NCBI GenBank assembly: GCA_937916465.1
Contig: CALFTK010000019.1
Location: 8,603 to 72,602 of the forward strand
From: an uncultured Bacteroidales bacterium
Lineage (GTDB): Bacteria; Bacteroidota; Bacteroidia; Bacteroidales; Bacteroidaceae
Direction: 5' to 3'
Length of the DNA: 64,000 bases
Shown here: positions 35,230 through 44,778 of the stretch, in pieces
Numbering within the stretch: the stretch's first letter is position 1
Layout: every line of letters begins with the position of its first letter
Made by a program: the position numbers and the translations under genes
Notes under the pieces: generated by a model
What the model was told of the DNA's origin: nothing
The model's input: the letters and a program-made list of their open reading frames with translations, nothing else
The model's database searches: none

Positions 35230-37743
35230 TTGGAACAGGATAGAATTATTAAGGTGAACATTGAAGAGGAGATGAAATCCTCGTATATAGATTATTCAAT
35301 GTCAGTTATAGTAGCTCGTGCCTTACCTGATGCAAGAGACGGACTAAAACCGGTACATAGAAGAATTCTGTATAGTATGATGCGCGACGGTAACACTTCA
35401 GACAAAGCATATCGCAAGTCGGCACGTACGGTAGGTGATGTATTGGGACATTTCCATCCTCATGGTGATTCATCTGTATATGGTGCGTTGGTACGTCTTG
35501 CACAAGATTGGGTAATGCGTTATCCACTGGTAGATGGACAGGGTAACTTTGGTTCAATAGATGGTGACAGCCCTGCCGCTATGCGTTATACTGAAGTCAG
35601 ACTGAGAAAGATTGGCGAAGATATGATGCAGGATATCTACAAGCATACAGTAGATTTCGTACCAAACTATGATAACAAAGAAGAAGAACCAACCATTCTG
35701 CCAACCTGCCTTCCGAACCTACTCATTAACGGTTCATCAGGTATTGCAGTAGGTATGGCAACCAATATGCCTCCACACAATATTTCGGAAGTTCTTGACG
35801 GATGTATGGCCATGGTTGACAACCCGGACATATCAGTGGAGGAACTTATGCAGTTTGTGAAAGCTCCCGATTTCCCAACCGGAGGTTTCATATATGGTAT
35901 GAGTGGAGTACGCGAAGCATACGAAACGGGTAGGGGACGTGTAATAATGCGTGCCCGCACAGAAATTGAAGCCGGTCCACAACACGATAAGATTATAGTT
36001 ACAGAGATTCCGTATAATGTAAACAAAGCAGAGCTTATTAAGTTTATTGCAGATCTGGTTGCAGACAAACGTATAGAAGGAATTAGCAATGTAAATGACG
36101 AATCGGACCGCGAAGGTATGCGTATAGTCATTGATGTAAAGAAGGATGCCAATGCAAATGTTGTATTGAACAAACTCTTTAAGATGACCCAATTGCAGTC
36201 TTCATTCGGTGTAAACAACATCGCATTGGTAAAAGGACGTCCTAAGTGCTTGAACCTGCGCGAATTGATTAAGTGTTTTGTAGATCACCGTCACGAAGTT
36301 GTAATTCGCAGAACCAAGCACGATTTGGAAGAGGCAAAAAAACGCGCTCACATACTGGAAGGACTTATTATTGCTTCAGACAATATTGACGAAGTAATTA
36401 GAATAATAAAGACAGCTAAATCTCCGGCAGATGCTATTCAGGGACTTATGGACAGATTCTCTTTAGACGAAGTTCAAGCCAAGGCAATAGTAGAGATGAG
36501 ATTACGTCAGCTCACAGCGCTTATGCAAGATCAGTTGCATAACGAATATAACGAACTGATGGCAAAGATTGAATATCTGCAGAGCATTCTGGATGATCCC
36601 GAAAAGTGTAAAGAGGTAATCAAGAGCGAAATGCAGACAGTAAAAGACAAGTACGGTGACGAAAGAAAAACAGAGATAGTACTTGCATCAGAAGAATTCA
36701 ATCCGGAAGACTTCTATGCAGACGAACCTATGATTATAACCATATCACACCTTGGTTATATAAAGCGTACTCCTCTAACAGAATACAGATTGCAGAGTAG
36801 GGGTGGAGTAGGTTCTAAGGGTAGTAGCAAACGTGAAGAGGACTTTATTGAACATATCTTCACAGCTTCCATGCATAACTACATACTCTTCTTTACAGAA
36901 AAGGGACGTTGTTATTGGTTGAAGGTATATGACATACCTGAAGGAGCAAAGAGTTCAAAGGGACGTGCTATCCAGAACATACTCAATTTGGATATAGAGA
37001 ACAGAATTACTGCATCTATAACCATCAAGTCACTTAACGACAAAGAGTTTACATCAACTCATAGCTTGATTTTCTGTACTCAGAATGGTACTATCAAGAA
37101 GACATCGTTAGAAGACTATTCAAGACCACGCCAGAATGGTATCAATGCCATTAACCTGGTAGAAGGTGATAAGGTAGTAGCAGTTCGTCTTACAAATGGT
37201 GAAAACGACATTCTTGTAGCCAACAGCAATGGTCGTGCAGTAAGATTTAACGAAAGTACAGTCCGCAATATGGGTAGAAATGCTACCGGTGTTCGTGCTA
37301 TCACACTTGACAATGATGGTCAAGACCACGTTGTAGGAATGATTGCAATAGAAAATCCGGAAGAAGAGACTGTAATGATAGTATCGGAATATGGATATGG
37401 TAAACGTTCTGAAATAGAAGATTACAGAAAAACAAACCGTGGTGGTAAAGGTGTCAAGACCATCAATATTACCGAAAAGACAGGTAAACTTATATCTATC
37501 CAATCTGTTACAGACGATAACGATTTGATGATTATCAACAAGAGCGGTATAACGCTGCGTCTTGATGTATCTACCATACGTGTTATGGGACGTGCCACAC
37601 AGGGTGTAAGACTTATCAATTTGGAGAAACGTGGAGACCAGATTGCTTCTATCTGTAAAGTAAACAGCGAACCGGAAGTTACCGAAGAAACAGAAGCTAC
37701 CAATGGTGAAAACGTTGACACTGTAGAAAATGGAAATAATTAA
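35230..37743 (+). CDS. gyrA: DNA gyrase subunit A (TTG start)
   Basis: Type IIA topoisomerase subunit that cuts and religates DNA; with GyrB it introduces negative supercoils. 837 residues: winged-helix/tower with catalytic Tyr120 (AAMRYTEVRL), coiled coil, and a C-terminal beta-pinwheel with GyrA-box-like QSRGGVGSKG (about residue 531) and acidic tail. The start codon is TTG: homologues begin MLEQDRI, here the frame reads AAA TTG GAA CAG after an in-frame stop at 35215, and no ATG is available. In the quinolone region HPHGDSSVYG, Ser81 is kept but Gly85 occupies the E. coli Asp87 position. The TPR gene follows 24 nt downstream. Confidence 0.96.
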   Translation: MEQDRIIKVNIEEEMKSSYIDYSMSVIVARALPDARDGLKPVHRRILYSMMRDGNTSDKAYRKSARTVGDVLGHFHPHGDSSVYGALVRLAQDWVMRYPLVDGQGNFGSIDGDSPAAMRYTEVRLRKIGEDMMQDIYKHTVDFVPNYDNKEEEPTILPTCLPNLLINGSSGIAVGMATNMPPHNISEVLDGCMAMVDNPDISVEELMQFVKAPDFPTGGFIYGMSGVREAYETGRGRVIMRARTEIEAGPQHDKIIVTEIPYNVNKAELIKFIADLVADKRIEGISNVNDESDREGMRIVIDVKKDANANVVLNKLFKMTQLQSSFGVNNIALVKGRPKCLNLRELIKCFVDHRHEVVIRRTKHDLEEAKKRAHILEGLIIASDNIDEVIRIIKTAKSPADAIQGLMDRFSLDEVQAKAIVEMRLRQLTALMQDQLHNEYNELMAKIEYLQSILDDPEKCKEVIKSEMQTVKDKYGDERKTEIVLASEEFNPEDFYADEPMIITISHLGYIKRTPLTEYRLQSRGGVGSKGSSKREEDFIEHIFTASMHNYILFFTEKGRCYWLKVYDIPEGAKSSKGRAIQNILNLDIENRITASITIKSLNDKEFTSTHSLIFCTQNGTIKKTSLEDYSRPRQNGINAINLVEGDKVVAVRLTNGENDILVANSNGRAVRFNESTVRNMGRNATGVRAITLDNDGQDHVVGMIAIENPEEETVMIVSEYGYGKRSEIEDYRKTNRGGKGVKTINITEKTGKLISIQSVTDDNDLMIINKSGITLRLDVSTIRVMGRATQGVRLINLEKRGDQIASICKVNSEPEVTEETEATNGENVDTVENGNN

Positions 37744-37767
37744 TTAACAGCTAAATAACAAATAAAA

Positions 37768-39051
37768 ATGAAAAAGATTTTATTTATGTTTATTGCAGCA
37801 TTAGGTATGATGGTATCTACCAATGCTCAGACATTATCTCCAAAAGAGATAAAGAAGGCAACAAAAGCAGCTCAGAAAGAGGTTAGAGCAGCAAAAGATC
37901 AACTTGCTGACAATGGCAATCTTAACACAGCTCGCAGCATCATTGACAAAAGCATGAAGAATGAATATGTTAAGGATTGGGCAGAGACCTGGAGTGTTGC
38001 AGCAGATGTTTATTTTGAGCTTTACACAAACGAAAACATTAAGTCAAATCAGCTTACCAAGTATGATACAGTTGCAATGTATGACTACTTAACAAAATGG
38101 TATGACTACGTGTTGATTTGTGATTCACTGCAGCAGATTCCTAATGAAAAAGGTAAGACCAGCACAGCATGTCGCGAAACTCACGGCTACGAAATGTACA
38201 GAAGCCATAGTAACTTTATAAATGGTGGTATCTTCTATTTTAACCACCGCAAGGATTATGTAAAGGCATACGATATGTTTGACAAATATTATCAGTTGTC
38301 AGAAACTGAAATATTGAAACAGTATCTTGAAAACGATACCAACTTTGCAAAATACGCTGTTGAATTTGCATACTTCCCAACATTGGCTGCAAACAACATG
38401 AAGGACTATAATAAGGTATTGAAGTATGTTGACAAAGCAATTGAAGATCCTGAATATGGTCCATCATGTCAGAGAATCAAGGCTGAAGCATACGAAAATA
38501 TGAAAGATACAGCCAATTGGATTTCAAACCTTATGACAGGTATTGTAAAATATCCAAGTGACGAATATTTCTACACCAAGATAATAATGTACTACAACGA
38601 TACTGAAAAGTGGGAAGAACTTGAACAGTTTGTTACTGACATGATTGCTCAGGATCCTAACAAAGCTTATAACTATTTTGTAGTAGGTGTATTGAAACAG
38701 CAGCAGAAAGACTACGAAACAGCAGCAAAGAATTATGAAATTGCAGTTGAAAAAGATCCTGAACTTGCTGATGCTTATATAAACTTAGGTCTTTGCTATA
38801 TGTTCCTTGCAAATGAATATGTAGATGCAAATTCAAACATCAACTACAGATCTGCTGCATACAAGAAGGTTCTTGAAGTTGAAAAGGAATATTATCAAAA
38901 AGCATTACCAATTTACGAGAAGGTTGAAAAGCTTCTTCCTAACGACGTTGACAAATGGGGACAACAGCTTTATCAGATTTACTACAAGCTAAAAATGAGT
39001 AAAGAGGTAAACAGAATGGAAACTATTCTTAAGGCTGAAGGTTTACTTTAA
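37768..39051 (+). CDS. Tetratricopeptide-repeat exported protein
   Basis: 427 residues with a signal peptide (MKKILFMFIAALGMMVSTNAQ, cleavage after NA). The mature part is helical: a Lys/Ala-rich start, then TPR-like units, most clearly NKAYNYFVVGVLKQQQKDYE followed by ETAAKNYEIAVEKDPELADA and YINLGLCYMF. It is likely periplasmic or outer-membrane associated, acting as a protein scaffold. I recall a similar gene after gyrA in other Bacteroidales, but no function is known to me. Probably co-transcribed with gyrA; a terminator hairpin follows. Confidence 0.82.
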   Translation: MKKILFMFIAALGMMVSTNAQTLSPKEIKKATKAAQKEVRAAKDQLADNGNLNTARSIIDKSMKNEYVKDWAETWSVAADVYFELYTNENIKSNQLTKYDTVAMYDYLTKWYDYVLICDSLQQIPNEKGKTSTACRETHGYEMYRSHSNFINGGIFYFNHRKDYVKAYDMFDKYYQLSETEILKQYLENDTNFAKYAVEFAYFPTLAANNMKDYNKVLKYVDKAIEDPEYGPSCQRIKAEAYENMKDTANWISNLMTGIVKYPSDEYFYTKIIMYYNDTEKWEELEQFVTDMIAQDPNKAYNYFVVGVLKQQQKDYETAAKNYEIAVEKDPELADAYINLGLCYMFLANEYVDANSNINYRSAAYKKVLEVEKEYYQKALPIYEKVEKLLPNDVDKWGQQLYQIYYKLKMSKEVNRMETILKAEGLL

Positions 39052-39080
39052 TAATAGAATAGATTAAACTTCAAATTAAG

Positions 39081-39112
39081 TCAGCTCGGTTCAATACCGG
39101 GCTGATTTATTT
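39081..39112 (+). terminator. Terminator after gyrA-TPR unit
   Basis: 10-bp stem TCAGCTCGGT/ACCGGGCTGA (one G-U) at 39081-39090 and 39096-39105, 5-nt loop, followed by TTTATTTA. Confidence 0.8.
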
Positions 39113-39186
39113 ATATTCTTATCCATACTAATAGAATGATTCAAATATTCAATTCTCAGAAACATTATAAGAGAATATATAAATAA

Positions 39187-39213
39187 GGAGAGGACCCTTT
39201 TTTAGAGTCCTCT
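39187..39213 (-). terminator. Hairpin downstream of the small conserved gene
   Basis: AGAGGAC/GTCCTCT arms around an 11-nt loop containing T6. It lies after the stop of the minus-strand gene at 39256. The T-tail is weak, so termination is a tentative reading. Confidence 0.45.
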
Positions 39214-39255
39214 ATATCCTATTTAACATAATAGTTATTATGTGAAAAATTGGTC

Positions 39256-39513
39256 TTATTTGTTTTTCTGCTCCTCAAGTATCTCTAAAGCTCTATCTAA
39301 CACAGTTGTATCGTCTAAAACTACAGCACCACCATTTGGACCTGCTTCAATATGAAAACCTACCGATGAACCACTATTGTAATCTGTACCACCAAAGAAA
39401 TTTCTTACAGTTTCTACATCCAGACCAAGTTCATCTGCTATTCTGTGCATACTGCCTTCAGGTAAAGAAGCCTTAATCTGGCGAAGTTCATTAAAGGTTA
39501 TTAATCTGCTCAT
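39256..39513 (-). CDS. Small conserved Bacteroidota protein, putative DNA-binding
   Basis: 85 residues, no signal peptide or membrane helix. Residues 1-40 (MSRLITFNELRQIKASLPEG then SMHRIADELGLDVETVRNFF) look like a helix-turn-helix: a helix, the ADELGL turn and a recognition-like helix ending VRNFFGG. The second half is Gly/Val/Asp-rich (IEAGPNGGAVVLDD) and ends in a short helix. I recognise it as a protein widely present in Bacteroidota and often labelled DNA-binding, but I know of no shown function. Stands alone between terminator-like hairpins and the PAP2 gene. Confidence 0.75.
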   Translation of the reverse strand: MSRLITFNELRQIKASLPEGSMHRIADELGLDVETVRNFFGGTDYNSGSSVGFHIEAGPNGGAVVLDDTTVLDRALEILEEQKNK

Positions 39514-39575
39514 AATTGTATAATTTTTAAATGTTAGTAATATTTTATCAAAAAATCAATTCTCAAAACTCATTA

Positions 39576-40286
39576 TTACATTGGCATTACACCTTGCATT
39601 ATCAATGCTATAAATAAAATCAGCAAATAAGTACTGTATAATACCACTAAAAACACAGCTATATCCTTTCTCAGATAACCGGAACTGGTGTATAGTTCCG
39701 ATTCTCTATGACTATACTTGTAACTGTTTTTTGTTAGCGTTTTGTATAGCCAGAAAACCAACAATGCAACTACTATTCCGGCTACGGTACCAACCAGAAT
39801 ATCACCTACATAATGAACACCTAAATATGTTCTGGTCAATACATTAAGTATAGCCCATATAATAATGGATATAGTAAGATGTTTATTCTTTATTAACAAT
39901 GCAATAAAAGTTGCTATACCAAATGAATTTGCTGCGTGGCCCGAAAAAAATCCGTATTTGCCTCCACGATAACCATTTACGGTATCCATCAAATGCATAA
40001 CATCATAATCTCTTGTTGGCCTGTAGCGTTCAAACAAAGGTTTAAAAACCGACGACGACAACTGGTCGCATAACAGAATGGTCAGCCCTATCATACATAG
40101 AACCAACAACAGCTGTTCGTGCCTTGTATTTCTGATTATAAGAAAAAGAAGTGCTATTGCTGCAGGTATCCAGATATAAATTGTAGTATATAGATGAACT
40201 GCTCCATCCCAAAACAGAGAGTCACTGCCGTTTAACGACAGTGTTGCCAAGAGGTCTGTCTCGTTTAGAGCTGAATTTATATCCAT
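39576..40286 (-). CDS. PAP2-family membrane phosphatase
   Basis: 236 residues, about six membrane helices. The three lipid-phosphatase motifs are intact: KPLFERYRP (KX6RP), FFSGHAANS (the PSGH motif with Pro replaced by Phe) and LTRTYLGVHYVGD (SRX5HX3D with Thr for Ser). Such enzymes dephosphorylate undecaprenyl pyrophosphate, phosphatidic acid or lipid A. It begins 13 nt after the batE stop, so it is likely the last gene of the moxR-bat transcript and may recycle an envelope lipid carrier; substrate unproven. Confidence 0.87.
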   Translation of the reverse strand: MDINSALNETDLLATLSLNGSDSLFWDGAVHLYTTIYIWIPAAIALLFLIIRNTRHEQLLLVLCMIGLTILLCDQLSSSVFKPLFERYRPTRDYDVMHLMDTVNGYRGGKYGFFSGHAANSFGIATFIALLIKNKHLTISIIIWAILNVLTRTYLGVHYVGDILVGTVAGIVVALLVFWLYKTLTKNSYKYSHRESELYTSSGYLRKDIAVFLVVLYSTYLLILFIALIMQGVMPM

Positions 40287-40299
40287 TACATAATACCCA

Positions 40300-41076
40300 T
40301 TAAATAATTTCCATCACATCTACATGTACCCAACCTTTATTACCATCTTCCAGTTCTATTTCCACCCACTCTTTCATAGAGTTATCAAGAACTTTCACCT
40401 TTCTTCCTTCATGAATAATAAAAAGATCGGTACCACTATCGCTTGGAGTACTTTTAACCGTCACACTTGGCGTCATTATTATAGCACTATCACGGTTTTC
40501 CAGCTTTCTCTTCTGCGTAGTAGCGAAGATAAAAGTAAAAATGGAAAAAACAAAGAGAATAACGCCAAAATAGAAGGAAATTTTTCTTATAGACACCTTT
40601 TTACTCAAAAAATAGACTATAAACCCTGTAATGGCCAATGCAAACACAATAATAGTCATTATGCTCCACCCATTTATATCCATAAGCGATACTATTTGCT
40701 TAAACCAGGTAACAATAAAAAGTTCATTCACTATAGAAACCTTATCTACAGTTTTGGTTCGTGCAAGTTCCAGATTAAACTGTACATCTTTATCGGACGG
40801 ATCTAAAATATGAGCTCTCTCATAGCAGAGAATAGCTTTTGAAATCTCGTCAACTTTAAGATAAGCATTACCTAAATTCATATATAAGGTGGCAGATATA
40901 CCTTCATTCTCTATTACCTGAGAATAGAGTTCTATAGCAGACATATAATCAGCCTCTATATATGCACTATCAGCTTTTGCCAATATAGCATCTACATGAG
41001 AAACTTCCTGAGCATTTATTGAGAGTGGCATTAAAGTGCCCAACAACAATGAAAATATTGCAAATATCTTTTTCAT
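40300..41076 (-). CDS. batE: Aerotolerance protein BatE (TPR plus SH3)
   Basis: 258 residues: signal peptide (MKKIFAIFSLLLGTLMPLSINAQ), TPR pairs (ADSAYIEADYMSAIELYSQV, then LYMNLGNAYLKVDEISKAIL), two membrane helices (about 130-195) and a C-terminal bacterial SH3 domain (VTVKSTPSDSGTDLFIIHEG, ending GWVHVDVMEII). This is the BatE pattern of the Bacteroides aerotolerance operon, envelope-located. It follows batD by 13 nt. Its molecular role is not established. Confidence 0.9.
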   Translation of the reverse strand: MKKIFAIFSLLLGTLMPLSINAQEVSHVDAILAKADSAYIEADYMSAIELYSQVIENEGISATLYMNLGNAYLKVDEISKAILCYERAHILDPSDKDVQFNLELARTKTVDKVSIVNELFIVTWFKQIVSLMDINGWSIMTIIVFALAITGFIVYFLSKKVSIRKISFYFGVILFVFSIFTFIFATTQKRKLENRDSAIIMTPSVTVKSTPSDSGTDLFIIHEGRKVKVLDNSMKEWVEIELEDGNKGWVHVDVMEII

Positions 41077-41089
41077 ACTCTATAAATCG

Positions 41090-42961
41090 TTATTTAATAG
41101 CATTTTCCATCTGACTAATCACATTCACAGCCTCTTCATAGATAGCATCCATACGACCTTCGTCATTGCCCGGTGCATATTTTGCAAATTCACAATCGTC
41201 CAAAAGTTTTATTGTCTGCCCTATCAAAGCATCGGTTACTCCCCTGCCCTTCAGTTCATTGCCTACATTGTCTTTAGACAATTGAGCAACAGGAATCACT
41301 AACTTATCACCAAAATATCCCCACAATGCACGCAACACTTCATCGTAGAACTGATCTTTATTGTTATTGGCCATCAGTTTCTTGGCAACCTTCAAACGTT
41401 TAACTGCTGTAGAATTAGCCTTTTTTCTCTTAGTCTTAGCCATGTTTGCATTATCTGCTATGCTCTTTCTTGCTATAAATACAACAGCCAGGAGTATTAT
41501 TAACGGAATTAACAAACATATATAGAATGCAAATGAACCAAAGAAAACCTGATTGGTCTTTATTAGTTTTGTACCTGTTGTATGGAAACGCACATCTTCG
41601 CCAACAAAACGAAGTTCTTCTTTGCTTACATATCCTCCTACTCCGGTTGTTTGTGTTGCATCGCTACCGGTTCCTTTAGCCACGTTAAGCACATATTCTT
41701 TTGTGGTTAAAGTCTTGTAGGTTCCCGATTTAGGATCAAAATACTGATACTCCATTGCAGGAATCTTATACTCTCCGGCAAATCTTGGAATAGCCAGATA
41801 TTCATAAACCTTATTACCTGTCTGACGTCCGTTCTTTATAGTATATTTATTCTCTACCTTGGGATCATAAATATCAAAATCCTGCGGGAATTTAATTTCA
41901 GGAGTCTTCACCAATTTTAAATTACCTGTACCGGAAAGTACTACCTTTATGGTAACAGCTTCATTTGCTGTCAGTTCTGTAGTATTAATATCAGAACTTA
42001 TAGAGAAATCACCTACACCGCCATAAAAGTTACCATTTTTACCTGCAGGTAATGCCTCTACCTGAATAATCTGTTTATTGCTGACAAGTTCTTTCTTTAT
42101 ATCAATGTATCTGCCGGCATTAAATATGGCATCGAACATATCTGTTGCCTGAACCGGAATAGAAATAATACCCTCAAATGTAGTTGCAGGAATCTCTAAT
42201 TCACCTGACTGCTGTGGGAACAACACATACTGGCTCCACAATAGTGTCTTATAGTTTCTGCCATTATAATGTTCCAACTGAAATTCCTTCTGACGTGGCA
42301 ATTCCACCTCCTGAACATGAAAATTCTTCAAGTCAGGCATATTTGTTGTCAAATTTGTCAAATTCAGCGAAGTACTGACATATACTTTGTAGGTAAGCAA
42401 TAAAGCTTCTTGTTCATACACCTTCTTTTTATCGACAGTAGCCAACATAAAAAGGTCATCTGCACCTATCGATGCAGGATTAGAACTCTGTGCTGAACCG
42501 TAATTTCTATTTCCCGATTGCTGCTGTTGCTGACCGGAAGAAGAACTGTTATTATCCGGAGGAAGCACTTTTATAGTCTTACTGCTTGACTGGATAGTCT
42601 TTTTATCTACCACAACTGATGCAGGTTTAATGGTAAATTCGCCCTCTTCTTCAGCTATCAGAACGTATGTATAAGTAATTGATGCAGAAGAAGTTCTCTG
42701 TCCATTAATAATCTGCATGCTACTCGATGTAGATGTACTTGGACCACTCAGTTCCGTCAATCCTTCAAAAACAGGTGCACGAAAATCCTTTGCCTTGTTG
42801 GTATTAACCACAAACGAAACTCTGAACCTTTCACCTTTAACTACCGCATTTGGTGCCTGAACCGTAAGTGTAACATCCTGTGAATATGCGCCTACTGCCA
42901 CAAACAACAGCAATGACCACAACACCAACACCTTGTTAAATACCAATTTCAAACTCTTCAT
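41090..42961 (-). CDS. batD: Aerotolerance protein BatD
   Basis: 623 residues. Signal peptide MKSLKLVFNKVLVLWSLLLF ending near YSQ, then a long extracytoplasmic region of Ig/beta-sandwich type (VTLTVQAPNAVVKGERFRV; QDFDIYDPKVENKYTIKNGR), a membrane helix near residue 485 (FYICLLIPLIILLAVVFIA), and a helical cytosolic tail with ALWGYFGDKLVIPVAQLSKD. This is the usual BatD layout. An in-frame ATG at 42991 overlaps batC; I chose 42961, 7 nt after the batC stop, because it opens the signal peptide. Likely a scaffold for the VWA proteins BatA/BatB. Confidence 0.9.
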   Translation of the reverse strand: MKSLKLVFNKVLVLWSLLLFVAVGAYSQDVTLTVQAPNAVVKGERFRVSFVVNTNKAKDFRAPVFEGLTELSGPSTSTSSSMQIINGQRTSSASITYTYVLIAEEEGEFTIKPASVVVDKKTIQSSSKTIKVLPPDNNSSSSGQQQQQSGNRNYGSAQSSNPASIGADDLFMLATVDKKKVYEQEALLLTYKVYVSTSLNLTNLTTNMPDLKNFHVQEVELPRQKEFQLEHYNGRNYKTLLWSQYVLFPQQSGELEIPATTFEGIISIPVQATDMFDAIFNAGRYIDIKKELVSNKQIIQVEALPAGKNGNFYGGVGDFSISSDINTTELTANEAVTIKVVLSGTGNLKLVKTPEIKFPQDFDIYDPKVENKYTIKNGRQTGNKVYEYLAIPRFAGEYKIPAMEYQYFDPKSGTYKTLTTKEYVLNVAKGTGSDATQTTGVGGYVSKEELRFVGEDVRFHTTGTKLIKTNQVFFGSFAFYICLLIPLIILLAVVFIARKSIADNANMAKTKRKKANSTAVKRLKVAKKLMANNNKDQFYDEVLRALWGYFGDKLVIPVAQLSKDNVGNELKGRGVTDALIGQTIKLLDDCEFAKYAPGNDEGRMDAIYEEAVNVISQMENAIK

Positions 42962-42968
42962 ATACTTA

Positions 42969-43727
42969 TTACCAATCTTTATCCAATTCACCGCGAGGTT
43001 GTACCTGCATCTGTTTCATAACTCGTTCCTGCAACTCTTTTTCATCCTGCATGGCAGCATCTAACAACTGTTCAGCATTTTCACGCGACATCTGTTCCTC
43101 CTGCTGTTCTTCCTGTTGTTGCTGCTGTTGCTGTTCTTCATTTTGCTGCTCCTGCTGCTGTTCCTCATTCTGCTGCTCATCCTGTTGCTGTTCCTGCTGC
43201 TGTTGTTCATCTTCCTGCTGGTCTTCACCTTGACCCTGTTGCTGTTTCAACTGTTCTAAAGCATGAATAAGGTTATATCTTGTTTCATTGTCGGCAGGAT
43301 TGTTTCGCAATGCCTCTTTATATGCAGCTATTGCATTTTCATAATCTCTGTTACTATGGAACAGAACTCCGGCATTATGATAAGTACTTGCCAACTTCTC
43401 TTTGCACTCTTTTATATCCTTTTCAGTAGCATTCTCATCCAACATCAATCGTTCCTTTTCAACTTCAAGTAGTGTGGCTGCATTCTGAAACTGCTTTAAT
43501 GCCTCCTGACCTTTTTGCTGTTCAATATAGGCATTACCCAAATTGTACATAGCTTCGGCCGATGATGAATTCTGATCTATTGCCTTTAAATAATTCTCTT
43601 CTGCTTTTAGAAAAAGGCTATCTTCGTACAATTTATTACCTTTACGAACATACTCTCTATCAGTACGTTGTGCATACAACGACACAGAAAACAGAAGTAC
43701 AGACACTATAAGAATATATCGTTTCAT
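42969..43727 (-). CDS. batC: Aerotolerance protein BatC (TPR) with Gln/Glu tract
   Basis: 252 residues. Signal peptide to about residue 20 (SVSLYAQ), two TPR regions (AEAMYNLGNAYIEQQKGQEA; YHNAGVLFHSNRDYENAIAA), then a 50-residue stretch made almost only of Gln and Glu (residues 161-212), then a charged helix. The TPR part and gene position fit BatC. The Q/E tract is coded by repeated CAG/CAA/GAA codons and could vary in length by slippage. Stop and the next start are 7 nt apart; the batB stop lies 2 nt upstream of its ATG. Confidence 0.9.
   Translation of the reverse strand: MKRYILIVSVLLFSVSLYAQRTDREYVRKGNKLYEDSLFLKAEENYLKAIDQNSSSAEAMYNLGNAYIEQQKGQEALKQFQNAATLLEVEKERLMLDENATEKDIKECKEKLASTYHNAGVLFHSNRDYENAIAAYKEALRNNPADNETRYNLIHALEQLKQQQGQGEDQQEDEQQQQEQQQDEQQNEEQQQEQQNEEQQQQQQQEEQQEEQMSRENAEQLLDAAMQDEKELQERVMKQMQVQPRGELDKDW
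43092..43247 (-). repeat. Low-complexity Gln/Glu codon tract in batC
   Basis: About 156 bases of CAG/CAA/GAA/GAG codons (plus-strand CTGCTGTTC-type words) giving runs such as QQQQQQEEQQEE. Imperfect, so not a pure microsatellite. Confidence 0.8.
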
Positions 43728-43729
43728 CT

Positions 43730-44758
43730 CTATTTATTAATACTGAAAAGTTTAACATTTTTCAATCGGGCATTTCTACCTTCCGAAATGAACAATTCAA
43801 GTAACAGTAAAACAAGTGCCATCCATGCCACTATCTGGAATTGTTCATCATAATCGGTATAAATAGTGGTTTCCACATCACTTTTAGCCAGTTTATCAAG
43901 TTCTTGTTTAAGAGCTTTTTCGGCTGCATTAGTATTATCAACATAAAAATATGCTCCATTACCTGCTGCTGCCAGTTCTCTACACATAGCTTCATTAAGT
44001 TTAGTAACCACTACATTACCATCCTTATCCTTACGGAATTCATTAGCCCTGTCACCCGGAATTGGAGAACCTGATGGTGAACCAACACCTAACACATATA
44101 CCAAATAACCTTTGTCGGCAGCAGCCTTAACAGCCTCTACAGCACCAGCTTCATGGTTTTCGCCATCGGTTATAAGTATTATAGCCTTCCCCACTCCATC
44201 ATTAGGGGTAAAACTTCTGGTTGCCAAATCTACGGCATCTTTAATATTTGTACCTTGACGTGCTATCAATGAAGGAGTTATACTATTAAGAAACACTTTT
44301 GCCGATATATAATCATTTGTTATAGGCAACTGTACGTATGCATCGCCGGCAAATAGAATAAGTCCCACCTTATCATCCTGAAACTGATCAACCAGATTAG
44401 ATACAATACGTTTCGATTTCTCCAATCTGCTGGGTTGAACATCATCGGCCAACATAGAATTTGAAATATCCATAGCAATTATTGTCTCAATACCTGTTCT
44501 GGTAACAGTTTCTTGCTTTGAACCAAACTGAGGTCTTGCTATAACAAAACAACTTAAACCGAAAACAGAGAACAGAAGCCAGAATTTCAAATTCTGTCTG
44601 AACAGAGAACTGTCAGGCATCAACATATCTACCAGTTCTTTATCACCGTAGCTCTTTATACGTCTTTTCCTTATTATTCCGGAAACAATATGCAGTACTA
44701 CCAACAGAGGCAGAACCAACAATAAATACAGATATTCTGGATGTGCAAATCTAAACAT
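43730..44758 (-). CDS. batB: Aerotolerance protein BatB (VWA domain)
   Basis: 342 residues: two N-terminal membrane helices (YLYLLLVLPLLVVLHIVSGI; LKFWLLFSVFGLSCFVIA), a von Willebrand A domain with an intact MIDAS (MDISNSMLADD, DxSxS; ILITDGENHEAG) and a C-terminal membrane helix (VAWMALVLLLLELFI). The VWA domain faces the periplasm. ATG 44758 (MFRFAHPEYLYLL) is chosen over 44770 to match homologues. Part of the tight moxR-DUF58-batA-E run. Confidence 0.9.
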   Translation of the reverse strand: MFRFAHPEYLYLLLVLPLLVVLHIVSGIIRKRRIKSYGDKELVDMLMPDSSLFRQNLKFWLLFSVFGLSCFVIARPQFGSKQETVTRTGIETIIAMDISNSMLADDVQPSRLEKSKRIVSNLVDQFQDDKVGLILFAGDAYVQLPITNDYISAKVFLNSITPSLIARQGTNIKDAVDLATRSFTPNDGVGKAIILITDGENHEAGAVEAVKAAADKGYLVYVLGVGSPSGSPIPGDRANEFRKDKDGNVVVTKLNEAMCRELAAAGNGAYFYVDNTNAAEKALKQELDKLAKSDVETTIYTDYDEQFQIVAWMALVLLLLELFISEGRNARLKNVKLFSINK

Positions 44759-44778
44759 AACAACTAGCAAATTTCACT

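Noticed and set aside
43051..43233. Plus-strand Cys/Ser-rich frame in batC
   Set aside because: Pure mirror of the CAG/CAA/GAA tract of batC; no independent evidence.
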